Source: Schumannella soli
GTDB lineage: Bacteria; Actinomycetota; Actinomycetes; Actinomycetales; Microbacteriaceae
Direction of reading: 5' to 3'
NCBI RefSeq assembly: GCF_006517435.1
Contig: NZ_VHQG01000001.1
Coordinates: forward strand, 679,406-743,405
DNA length: 64,000 bases
In this document: positions 37,679 through 45,312 of the stretch, one piece after another
How the letters are laid out: each line of letters starts with the position of its first letter
Position numbering within the stretch: the stretch's first letter is position 1
Notes under the pieces: generated by a model
What the model was told of the DNA's origin: nothing
The model's input: the letters and a program-made list of their open reading frames with translations, nothing else
Database searches by the model: none
Program-made: the position numbers and the translations under genes

Positions 37679-37763
37679 GTTGAGCCGCGATGCCTCAAGT
37701 CTGAAACCTGTGGATAACTGCTGTCAACCCGAGACGTCGAAACTTGAGTACATGAGACTCAAC
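37679..37763 (-). promoter_or_regulatory. dnaK promoter between two HAIR operators
   Basis: HAIR 1 at 37743-37763 reads CTTGAGT-N7-ACTCAAC on the plus strand. HAIR 2 at 37679-37699 reads GTTGAGC-N7-CCTCAAG. Their centres are 64 bases apart. Between them the minus strand has TTGACA (37727-37722), and CAGACT 18 bases on (37703-37698) is a weak -10 touching HAIR 2. HspR dimers at both sites would enclose the promoter. Confidence 0.75.
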
Positions 37764-37803
37764 TCTCAGTCGCGACTCAGCATTCCGCGCACGGCAATCC
37801 GCT

Positions 37804-38253
37804 TCAGCGGCGCTCGCGCAGGCGGGCGACGATGCCGTCGAGGGGCTCACGGATCGCATCCAGCTCGGCGCGGTCGAGGTGGTCGAAGATCGCGTCGCGC
37901 ACGAGCGCGGTGTGCCCGGGGAACGCGCCCTCGACCCGGGCGCGGCCCTCGGCCGTGAGCGCGACCTGCACGCCGCGATCGTCGCCGGCGGCCGCGGAGC
38001 GCTGCACGAGGCCCTGCTTCTCGAGCTGAGTCACCTGGTAGGTGAGGCCGCTGCGGGAGTGCACGATCGCGTCGGCGAGATCGCGCATCCGCTTCTCGCC
38101 CTGAGTCAGCAGCGTCGCGAGGATCGAGAACTGCAGCGGGGTGAGCCCGTGCTCGGCGAGCTGCGCGGTGACGGCGCGCTCGATCAGGGTGCCGGCGGTG
38201 ACGAGCGCCTGATACGTGGCGAGCTCGGTCGCGTCGAGCTTGCGGTCGGCCAC
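37804..38253 (-). CDS. MarR-family transcriptional regulator
   Basis: This 149-residue regulator has a winged helix (LTPLQFSILATLLTQGEKRM, SGLTYQVTQLEKQGLVQR, GDDRGVQVALTAEGRA) in the usual MarR frame. GTG 38253 is chosen because GGAGAG precedes it and the family's N-terminal helix (ATYQALVTAGTLIERAVTAQ) starts there. It is divergent from an F420-reductase-like gene, with a 47-base dyad between them that is the likely operator. Signals sensed by such pairs are often oxidative or aromatic compounds; here it is unknown. Confidence 0.88.
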   Translation of the reverse strand: MADRKLDATELATYQALVTAGTLIERAVTAQLAEHGLTPLQFSILATLLTQGEKRMRDLADAIVHSRSGLTYQVTQLEKQGLVQRSAAAGDDRGVQVALTAEGRARVEGAFPGHTALVRDAIFDHLDRAELDAIREPLDGIVARLRERR

Positions 38254-38284
38254 GGGCTCTCCAGACGTCGGGAAAACTTTTTCG

Positions 38285-38331
38285 TTCGAATTGGAATAAC
38301 CACGGATGCCGTGCACTTGTTCCAATTCGAA
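38285..38331. promoter_or_regulatory. 47-base operator dyad between marR-like and F420-reductase-like genes
   Basis: TTCGAATTGGAA (38285-38296) and TTCCAATTCGAA (38320-38331) are perfect 12-bp inverted repeats with a 23-base spacer, inside which CACGG (38301-38305) and CCGTG (38309-38313) form a second dyad on nearly the same axis. The AT-rich arms stand out from the surrounding DNA. Two MarR dimers could bind and control both genes. Confidence 0.6.
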
Positions 38332-38371
38332 TGATCCGGCACGAGGTCGGATCTCGGAAGAAGGACATCCC

Positions 38372-38980
38372 ATGCGTATCACCATTCTCGGAACCGGTCA
38401 GGTCGGCATCACCCTCGCGGGCGGCCTGATCCGCGCCGGCCACGATGTCGTCTTCGGCTCGCGCACCCCCGACGCCAAGGAGCTGCCGGCTCCGGCGCTC
38501 GAGCCCGCCGCCGCGATCGACGGCGCCGACCTCGTCGTCAGCGCGCTGCAGGCTTCCGTCTCGCTCGAGGTGCTGCCGACGCTCGCCGACGCGCTCGACG
38601 GCACGGTGCTCATCGACCTCGGCAACGCGGTCACCCCGGCGTTCGAGCTGATGTACCCGAACTCGAGCCTCGGCGAGAAGCTGCAGCAGGCGCTCCCCCG
38701 TACCCGCGTCGTGAAGTCGCTCAACTCGCTCGCGCTCGTGACCGCGGTCGACCCGGGCGCGCTCGCCTCCACCTCGAACGTCTTCCTGTCGGGCGACGAC
38801 GAGTCGGCGAAGCAGCTCGTCTCGGGCGTGCTCGCCGACCTCGGCTGGGCGCCGGCGCAGCAGATCGACCTCGGCGGCATCGCCACCGCGAAGGGCCCCG
38901 AGCACTGGTTCGTGCTCTACGCGATCCTCATGATGCAGCGCGGACCGTCGTTCAACATCGGCATCATCCCCGCGGCCTGA
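38372..38980 (+). CDS. NADP-dependent F420 reductase-like protein
   Basis: This 202-residue Rossmann-fold protein starts ITILGTGQVGITLAGGLIRA (NADP-binding glycine motif at 7-12) and continues with a family-typical VVFGSRTP turn. It resembles the F420H2:NADP oxidoreductase/ProC-like family that moves hydride between F420 and NADP. Several members act on other substrates, so the assignment is by fold. GAAGGA lies upstream of ATG 38372. The divergent MarR regulator probably controls it. A 24-bp hairpin follows. Confidence 0.7.
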   Translation: MRITILGTGQVGITLAGGLIRAGHDVVFGSRTPDAKELPAPALEPAAAIDGADLVVSALQASVSLEVLPTLADALDGTVLIDLGNAVTPAFELMYPNSSLGEKLQQALPRTRVVKSLNSLALVTAVDPGALASTSNVFLSGDDESAKQLVSGVLADLGWAPAQQIDLGGIATAKGPEHWFVLYAILMMQRGPSFNIGIIPAA

Positions 38981-39022
38981 GCCGTCGTCTCGCTCGGGCG
39001 CGCCGTACCCCTTCTCGACCCC

Positions 39023-39085
39023 AGGTGATCGGTCGCTGACTGTCGCCATCCGGCCGCGATAGCGACAGTTGGCGACCGATCACCT
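39023..39085. terminator. Long hairpin after the F420-reductase-like gene
   Basis: The 24 bases 39023-39046 (beginning AGGTGATCGGTCGC) pair with 39062-39085 at 22 of 24 positions around a 15-base loop. It begins 43 bases after the stop and probably terminates transcription. Like the other palindromes here it has no U-tract. Confidence 0.6.
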
Positions 39086-39182
39086 TCCTCCGGCGCGGTG
39101 GAGACCGGCAACGAGGAGGCGGCCGGTCCCCGCCCCGGAGAGGGGGCGCGAGCGCGACACCCGGGGCGACTAGGGTGCGGCC

Positions 39183-40646
39183 ATGAGCGATCCCCAGGCG
39201 CCGACGCCCGCCTCGCCGCAGTCCGACGCGGGCACGCCCGCGGACGCGAGCGCGGGCGCCACCCACGCCGCCACTCCCCCGATCGTCGCCAACACGGGCG
39301 CGGTCGGCGTGACCGGCATCGAGCTGCAGGAGGGGCGCGTCATCCCCCGCAAGCAGGTCGCCTCGTGGGCGCTGTGGGACTGGGCGACGCAGCCCTTCAA
39401 CTCGGTCATCACGACCTTCGTCTTCACGGTCTACCTGACGAGCAGTCTGTTCCTGCCCAAGGATGTCGCGGCGCTCGACGAGAACGACCCGATCCGCGAG
39501 GCGGCCACGGCCGACCTCACCTCGAACCTCGGGTGGGCGGTCGCGATCGCCGGGCTGCTGATCGCCCTGCTCGCGCCCGTGCTCGGCCAGCGCTCCGACG
39601 CCGCCGGACGCCGCAAGCTGTGGCTCGGCATCTCGACCGTGCTGCTCGTGCTGTGCATGTTCGCGATGTTCTTCACCACGGCATCCGCGTCGTGGTTCTG
39701 GTACGGCGCGGCGCTCGTCGCGATCGGCTCGGTGTTCAGCGAGATCGCCGGCGTCAACTACAACGCGATGCTCGTGCAGGTCTCCACTCCGAAGACGATC
39801 GGACGCATCAGCGGCCTCGGCTGGGGTCTCGGCTACCTCGGCGGCATCGTCGCGCTCGGCATCGTCGTGGTGATGCAGCAGAGCGGATGGTTCGGCATCC
39901 CGACCGGCGAGGGCCTCAACATCCGCCTCATCGCGGTCGGCTGCGGCGTCTGGGCGATCCTGTTCTCGATCCCGCTGTTCCTCAACGTGCCCGAGGCGCC
40001 GCCCGCGCCGGAGCGCGAGCGCGTGTCGTTCTTCGGCAGCTACGTGGTGCTGGCGCGCGACATCCGCCGCATCTGGCGCGAGACCCGCCCGACGTTCTGG
40101 TTCCTGCTCGCGAGCGCCGTCTACCGCGACGGACTGGCCGGCGTCTTCACCTTCGGCGCGATCATCGCGGCCCGCATCTTCGGCTTCAGCGACACCGAGG
40201 TGATCGTGTTCGGCATCGCCGCGAACCTCATCGCGGGCGTCTCGACGATCGCCGTCGGCCGGCTCGACGACCGCTTCGGGGCCCGCGCGGTCATCCTCGG
40301 GGCCCTGATCGGGCTCGTCGCGGTCGGCCTCATCGTCTTCCTGGCGAGGGACGCGGGCACGACCGTGTTCTGGATCTTCGGCCTGATCCTGTGCATGTTC
40401 GTCGGCCCCGCGCAGGCGGCGTCGCGCTCGTTCCTCGCCCGCGTCACGCCGGCCGGACGCGAGGGCGAGATCTTCGGCCTCTACGCGACAACCGGACGGG
40501 CGGCGAGCTTCCTCTCCCCCGCGCTCTGGGCCCTGTTCATCGGCCTGTTCGGCGCGACGGCGTGGGGCATCCTCGGCATCGTGATCGTGCTGCTCGCGGG
40601 GCTCGTGCTGATGCTGTTCGTGAAGGTGCCGCAGCCCGCGAAGTGA
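39183..40646 (+). CDS. MFS transporter, UMF1 (Atg22-like) family
   Basis: This 487-residue membrane protein has about 12 helices after a 55-residue Ala/Thr/Pro-rich tail. The motif ASWALWDWATQPFNSVITTF in the first helix and the loop VLGQRSDAAGRRKLWL are those of the UMF1 family, which includes the yeast vacuolar effluxer Atg22; bacterial members have no proven substrate. TAGGGT (39171-39176) lies six bases before the ATG, so the mRNA is probably leaderless. It is convergent with the lipoprotein gene across a set of palindromes. Confidence 0.8.
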   Translation: MSDPQAPTPASPQSDAGTPADASAGATHAATPPIVANTGAVGVTGIELQEGRVIPRKQVASWALWDWATQPFNSVITTFVFTVYLTSSLFLPKDVAALDENDPIREAATADLTSNLGWAVAIAGLLIALLAPVLGQRSDAAGRRKLWLGISTVLLVLCMFAMFFTTASASWFWYGAALVAIGSVFSEIAGVNYNAMLVQVSTPKTIGRISGLGWGLGYLGGIVALGIVVVMQQSGWFGIPTGEGLNIRLIAVGCGVWAILFSIPLFLNVPEAPPAPERERVSFFGSYVVLARDIRRIWRETRPTFWFLLASAVYRDGLAGVFTFGAIIAARIFGFSDTEVIVFGIAANLIAGVSTIAVGRLDDRFGARAVILGALIGLVAVGLIVFLARDAGTTVFWIFGLILCMFVGPAQAASRSFLARVTPAGREGEIFGLYATTGRAASFLSPALWALFIGLFGATAWGILGIVIVLLAGLVLMLFVKVPQPAK

Positions 40647-40692
40647 AACGCGCCCGCCGCCGGGGTCGGCGGCACGCCGATCACCCCCCGTC

Positions 40693-40832
40693 GAGTTGCC
40701 CGGTTCTGCCGGATTGCGGGCGCCGAACCCGGCGGAACTGGGCAACTCACGGCGTCACGAACGCGAGTTGCCCAGGTCCGCGGTCACGCGAGGGCGACAG
40801 GCCGCGGAAGTGGGCGAGTCGCGACGCCGTGA
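40693..40832. repeat. Nested inverted repeats with GAGTTGCCC core
   Basis: GAGTTGCCCGGTTCTGCC (40693-40710) pairs with GGCGGAACTGGGCAACTC (40731-40748), 16 of 18 plus two wobble positions. A second arm set, GCGAGTTGCCCAGGTCCGCGG near 40762-40782 with a partner at 40802-40822 (17 of 21), and an outer TCACGGCGTC (40747-40756) / GACGCCGTGA (40823-40832), form a larger cruciform-like structure. It fills the gap between two convergent genes and could end both. Confidence 0.55.
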
Positions 40833-40851
40833 CCGCGAGCAGGGGGTCCCG

Positions 40852-41466
40852 TCAGAGGGCGAGCAGCTGCAACCCGAGGGTGACGAGGGCGTCCTTGTCG
40901 AGGTACGCGTTCTGATCCCAGCGGGCGTCGACCAGCGTCACCTCGACCCCCGGCACCAGCACCGTGCCGGTTCCGCCGCCGACGACCGAGGTGTCGGTCG
41001 TCAGCCAGAGTGCGATGCCCCCGACAGCATCCAGTCGCGGGTCGGTGAAGTACAGCTTCGATCCGTAGTCGCCCAGTGCCGCGGGATCGGGGATCTCGTC
41101 CTCGCCCTCGGAGATGGTGACCCCGAAGGTCTGGATCTGCGACAGGTCGGTGATCGACCCCTGCGGCGGCGACCACACGCACGAGATCTCATCCGACTGG
41201 ATGTACGACTCCTCCTGGCTGAGGGGGATGCCGTCGATGTACGACGCGACGACCGCGCCGACCTCGTCGCAGCTCGCGATCTTCGGCAGGTCGCGCACCG
41301 CGTCGGCCGGGGTGGCGTCGCCCGTGCCGGCGCCAGCCGCCGTGCCGCTCTTGGCTCCGCTCGCCGGGGTCGCGTCGCGTGCCGGCGCTCCCACCGCGCA
41401 TCCCGCGAGCGAAGCCGCCGCGAGGGCGAGAGCACCGAACATGAGCAGACGTCGACCGCGGATCAC
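40852..41466 (-). CDS. Lipoprotein, DUF3558-like
   Basis: This 204-residue exported protein has a lipobox LAGC at about 20-23 after a short hydrophobic signal, a Thr/Ala/Gly linker to 55, and a domain with two further cysteines (ASCDEVGAVV and SDEISCVWSPP) in the positions seen in DUF3558-type actinobacterial lipoproteins. Start is GTG 41466; TAGTCT (41478-41473) is six bases upstream, so it should be leaderless. Function unknown. Confidence 0.7.
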   Translation of the reverse strand: MIRGRRLLMFGALALAAASLAGCAVGAPARDATPASGAKSGTAAGAGTGDATPADAVRDLPKIASCDEVGAVVASYIDGIPLSQEESYIQSDEISCVWSPPQGSITDLSQIQTFGVTISEGEDEIPDPAALGDYGSKLYFTDPRLDAVGGIALWLTTDTSVVGGGTGTVLVPGVEVTLVDARWDQNAYLDKDALVTLGLQLLAL

Positions 41467-41536
41467 TCCCCGAGACTACGGACGCTTCGTGGTCGATCCA
41501 AGTAGTGCCGTCGCGTAGTGGCGCGAGGGCGGGGTG

Positions 41537-41578
41537 CCGTTCCGAGCGCGCGGTGACGACACCACGCGCTCGGAACGG
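41537..41578 (-). terminator. Terminator of the peptide-type ABC operon
   Basis: CCGTTCCGAGCGCG (41537-41550) and CGCGCTCGGAACGG (41565-41578) form a perfect 14-bp stem, with a further GGTG/CACC pairing inside the 14-base loop. It lies 18 bases after the stop of the last operon gene. Confidence 0.7.
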
Positions 41579-41596
41579 AGGCCCGCGCTCGGCGGA

Positions 41597-43390
41597 TCAG
41601 CTCGCGGCGCGGGCGCGACGGGGGTCGGGCACCGCATCCAGCAGGGCGACCGTGTACTCGTCCTGCGGGTGCTGCAGCACCTGGGCCGTCTCGCCACGCT
41701 CGACGACCTGGCCGTCGTGCAGCACGAGGATGTCGTCGGTGATCAGGCGCGCGCTCAGCAGGTCGTGCGTGATGTACAGCAGCGAGACGCCCCACTGCTC
41801 GCGCAGGTCCTCGAGCAGGGCGAGCACGCCGGCCCGCAGCGAGACGTCGAGCATCGAGACCGGCTCGTCGGCGATGATCACCTGCGGGTCGCTCGCGAGG
41901 GCGCGCGCGATGACGACGCGCTGACGCTGGCCGCCGGAGAGCTGGTGCGGCAGCTTCTGCGCGAACTGCTCGACGGGCGTGAGGCCGACGGTCTCGAGAA
42001 GCTCGCGCACGCGCATCCGCGCCTGCTGCTTCGTCGCGCCGGTGAAGTTCACGATCGGCCGGGTGAGGATGTACTCCACCGTGTGCAGCGGATTCAGCGC
42101 CGCGTACGGATCCTGGAAGACCATCTGCACGTCGCGGTGCAGCTCGCGCACCCCGCGCCCGCGCAGCTTCGCCACATCCAGGTCGCCGAAGGTGATGCGG
42201 CCCTCGCTGGGCTCCTCGACGCCGGTGATCATCTTCGCCAGGGTCGACTTGCCCGAACCCGACTGGCCGACGAGCGCGAGCGACTGGCCCGGTTCGAGCG
42301 TGAACGACACGTCGCGCACCGCCCGCACGGGGTCCTCACCGCGCCGCGGCGCCGGGTACGTCTTCGAGACGCCGTCGACGACGATCGCCGCCTGCGCCGA
42401 GCGCTTGCCGCGCGTCGCGACCGAAGGGGTCGACGTCGCGCTGTCGGCGCGCGTGCGGTTCTCGGCGCGACGCACGCTGCGGTCTTCGAAGCCGGGCAGC
42501 GACACGACCTCGGCACGCGGGTCGGCGTAGTGCGACAGCAGCATCCGCGTGTACTCGTCCCGCGGATCCTCGAGGATCTGCTGCGAGCTGCCGTCCTCGA
42601 CGATGCGCCCCTCGTGCATGACGAGCACGCGCTCCGTCGACTCGAGCACGATGCCGAGGTCGTGGCTGATCAGCACGGCCGTGAAGCCCTCCGACTGCTG
42701 CAGCGCACGGATCGTGTCCATGACCGCGTGCTGCACCAGCACATCCAGCGCGGTCGTCGGCTCGTCGAAGACCATCAGCTGCGGCTCGAGCGAAAGCGCG
42801 AGCGCGATCGAGACGCGCTGGCGCATGCCGCCCGAGAGCTCGCCCGGGTAGCGGTCGAGCATCGACACGGGCAGCTCGACTTTCGCGATGAGGTCTTCGC
42901 TGTTCTTCTGCCAGCGGTCGCGCGGCACGTGGCCGTGCGCCTTGTAGATGTCGATGAAGTGGTCGCGGATGCGGCGCACCGGGTTGAGCGCGTTCATGCC
43001 CGACTGCAGCACCATCGCGAAGCCGCCCTGGCGCTGCTGCCGCAGCTCCTCGGTGCCGAGCTCGCGGATGTCGCGGCCGTCGAAGAGGATGCGCCCCGAG
43101 TTCGTGCGGGCCGGCGGCTTCTGCAGGCGGGTCAGCGCGAAGCCGAGGGTCGACTTGCCCGATCCCGACTCCCCCACGAGTCCGACGAACTCGCCCTTCT
43201 TCAGGGTGAAGGAGACGTGGTCGACGGCCTGCACGGGCGCCTGGCCCGGCGATTCGTAGACGACGGAGAGCTCGCGCACGTCGAGGATCGGCTTCTCGGC
43301 GGCAGGCTCGGCCGGGTTCGCCCCCGCTCCGGCGGCCGGCGAACCGGCGGGCGCGCCGGCGCCGCCGACGGTCAGTGTCGTGTCGCTCAT
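41597..43390 (-). CDS. Dipeptide/oligopeptide-type ABC ATPase, two fused nucleotide-binding domains
   Basis: This 597-residue protein joins DppD-like and DppF-like ATPases in one chain. Domain 1 (about 35-290) has GESGSGKS at 73-80, LSGGMRQRVSIALALS and LMVFDEPTTALD. Domain 2 (about 345-590) has GQSGSGKST near 380, LSGGQRQRVVIARAL and VIIADEPVSMLD. Each half ends with the oligopeptide-transporter extension. The linker 300-345 is Arg/Ser-rich. Its ATG overlaps the stop of the upstream permease (ATGA). Fused forms are usual in actinobacteria. Confidence 0.92.
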   Translation of the reverse strand: MSDTTLTVGGAGAPAGSPAAGAGANPAEPAAEKPILDVRELSVVYESPGQAPVQAVDHVSFTLKKGEFVGLVGESGSGKSTLGFALTRLQKPPARTNSGRILFDGRDIRELGTEELRQQRQGGFAMVLQSGMNALNPVRRIRDHFIDIYKAHGHVPRDRWQKNSEDLIAKVELPVSMLDRYPGELSGGMRQRVSIALALSLEPQLMVFDEPTTALDVLVQHAVMDTIRALQQSEGFTAVLISHDLGIVLESTERVLVMHEGRIVEDGSSQQILEDPRDEYTRMLLSHYADPRAEVVSLPGFEDRSVRRAENRTRADSATSTPSVATRGKRSAQAAIVVDGVSKTYPAPRRGEDPVRAVRDVSFTLEPGQSLALVGQSGSGKSTLAKMITGVEEPSEGRITFGDLDVAKLRGRGVRELHRDVQMVFQDPYAALNPLHTVEYILTRPIVNFTGATKQQARMRVRELLETVGLTPVEQFAQKLPHQLSGGQRQRVVIARALASDPQVIIADEPVSMLDVSLRAGVLALLEDLREQWGVSLLYITHDLLSARLITDDILVLHDGQVVERGETAQVLQHPQDEYTVALLDAVPDPRRARAAS

Positions 43391-44307
43391 CACTTGGACT
43401 TCCCCTCGCGCAGGCGGGGATTGCTGACCGCATCCACGCCGAAGTTGATCAGGGTCAGGCTCATCGCCAGCAGGGCGATGCACAGACCGGGGGCGAACAG
43501 CAGCACCCACTGGCCGGTGAGCAGCGAGTTCGAGTTCTGCGCCCAGTAGAGGATCGTGCCCCAGCTGACGATGCTCGAGTCGCCGAGCCCGAGGAACTCG
43601 AGGCCGGCCTCGGCGAGGATCGCGCTGGTCGCGGCGCCGAAGAACGAGCCGACGATGAGCGACGTCATGTTCGGCAGGATCTCGCGGAACACGATGCGCC
43701 CTGCCCGGTCACCCGAGAAGCGGGCGGCGGTGACGAAGTCGCGGCCGCGCAGCGACTGGGTCTGGCTGCGCAGCACGCGCGCGCCCCACGCCCAGCCGGT
43801 GACGACGATCACGGCGATGATGACGCCGAAGCCGCCGTTCTGCAGGTACGCGGCGATGACGATCATGAGCGGCAGCGCCGGGATCACCAGGAACAGGTTC
43901 ACGATGAACCCGATCACGTCGGCGCCGAAGCCGCGGATGTAGCCCCAGCTGAGTCCGACCGCGACGGCGACGAGCGTCGCCAGGATGCCGGCGACGAAGC
44001 CGACCAGCACGCTCACCTGCGCGCCGTAGATGAGCTGGCTCAGCACATCCTCACCGGCGGCCGTCGTGCCCAGCCAGTGGGCGGGGCTCGCGTCGGCGTT
44101 GCGCTCGAAGGTGTTCGTCTGCGCGCCGTAGGGCGCCAGCAGCGGGGCGAAGATCGCGACGAGCAGGAAGATCGCGAGGATGATCATGCCGAGCTTGGCC
44201 TTGTTGTTCGACCAGATCACGCGGATCATGCGGCCGATCGTGCGCAGCGGCCCCGGCTGCTTCTGCTGTGCCGGGTCGTCGAGCTTGAGCATCTGAGTGC
44301 TGGTCAT
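43390..44307 (-). CDS. Peptide-type ABC permease, DppC-like
   Basis: This 305-residue inner-membrane subunit has six helices. The first follows a 30-residue tail and leads into IFAPLLAPYGAQTNTF; the extracytoplasmic HWLGTTAAGEDVLSQLIYGA, near 92-111, and the EAA-type loop with RFSGDRAGRIVFREILPNM are characteristic of DppC. It starts 11 bases after the stop of the DppB-like gene. Confidence 0.92.
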   Translation of the reverse strand: MTSTQMLKLDDPAQQKQPGPLRTIGRMIRVIWSNNKAKLGMIILAIFLLVAIFAPLLAPYGAQTNTFERNADASPAHWLGTTAAGEDVLSQLIYGAQVSVLVGFVAGILATLVAVAVGLSWGYIRGFGADVIGFIVNLFLVIPALPLMIVIAAYLQNGGFGVIIAVIVVTGWAWGARVLRSQTQSLRGRDFVTAARFSGDRAGRIVFREILPNMTSLIVGSFFGAATSAILAEAGLEFLGLGDSSIVSWGTILYWAQNSNSLLTGQWVLLFAPGLCIALLAMSLTLINFGVDAVSNPRLREGKSK

Positions 44308-44317
44308 CGTGTGCCCC

Positions 44318-45298
44318 TCACTTCCGGGTCCGCGGGTCGAGCACGCCGTAAAGGATGTCGACGAGGAAGTTCGCGACCAGCACGCTGACGGTGATCATGA
44401 GGAACAGCGCCTGCATCAGCGGGTAGTCCTGCCCGATGACGGCGTTGAAGAGCAGGTAGCCGATGCCCGGGTAGCCGAACACCTGCTCGACCAGCACCGA
44501 GCCGCCGACCACGCCGCCGAGGGCGAGGCCGAAGCCGGTCAGGTTCGGCAGGATCGCGTTGCGGGCGGCGTAGCGGATGGCGACGGTGCGGCTCTTCAGG
44601 CCGTTCGCCTCGGCGAAGGTGACGTAGTCGTCGCCGAGGGTGTTGATCATCGCGTTGCGCATGCCGAGGATCCAGCCGCCCAGCGACGTCACCAGGATCG
44701 TGATCGCCGGCAGGATCGCGTGGTAGAGCGCATCCACCGCGAACGCACCGGTGAATGCCGGCGTTGTGGTCGCCGAGTAGGCGCCCGTCGTCGGGAAGAC
44801 GTGCAGCACGTAGCCGAGGAAGAACAGCAGCAGCAGCGCCGTCCAGAAGTAGGGGAACGTCGACATGAAGCTGCCGCTGAGGGTGGGCAGCGCATCCATC
44901 CACGTGCCGCGCTTCCAGGCGGCGGCGACGCCGATGAGCGTGCCGATCACGAAGGCGAGGATCGTGACGACGCCGACGAGGATGATCGTGTACGGCAGCG
45001 CTCCGCTCACCAGCTGCGACACCGACTGCGGATAGAAGGTGTAGCTCGTGCCGAAGTCGAGCGTGACCACCTGGTGCAAGTAGCTCACGTACTGCTCGAA
45101 GATGTTGCCCTTCGGGATTCCGAGCTGCGCCTCGATCGCCTTGCGGGTCGCCTCGGTGACGGGGCCGTTCTGCGACAGCTTCGCGATCGCGGCGTCGGCC
45201 GGGGTGCCCGGCATGAGCCGCGGCAGGATGAAGTTCAGGGTCACGGCGGCCCACAGCGTGAGCACGAACAGACCGAGCTTCTGGAGGATGTACTTCAT
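44318..45298 (-). CDS. Peptide-type ABC permease, DppB-like
   Basis: This 326-residue inner-membrane subunit starts MKYILQKLGLFVLTLWAAVT at ATG 45298, with GGGAGGGGAA upstream. It has six helices, the DppB N-terminal NFILPRLMPGTPAD, and the EAA loop with EANGLKSRTVAIRYAARNAI. The region after the first helix (QLGIPKGNIFEQYVSYL) is typical of transporters for peptides or oligosaccharides. Confidence 0.92.
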   Translation of the reverse strand: MKYILQKLGLFVLTLWAAVTLNFILPRLMPGTPADAAIAKLSQNGPVTEATRKAIEAQLGIPKGNIFEQYVSYLHQVVTLDFGTSYTFYPQSVSQLVSGALPYTIILVGVVTILAFVIGTLIGVAAAWKRGTWMDALPTLSGSFMSTFPYFWTALLLLFFLGYVLHVFPTTGAYSATTTPAFTGAFAVDALYHAILPAITILVTSLGGWILGMRNAMINTLGDDYVTFAEANGLKSRTVAIRYAARNAILPNLTGFGLALGGVVGGSVLVEQVFGYPGIGYLLFNAVIGQDYPLMQALFLMITVSVLVANFLVDILYGVLDPRTRK

Positions 45299-45312
45299 CG
45301 TTCCCCTCCCCC

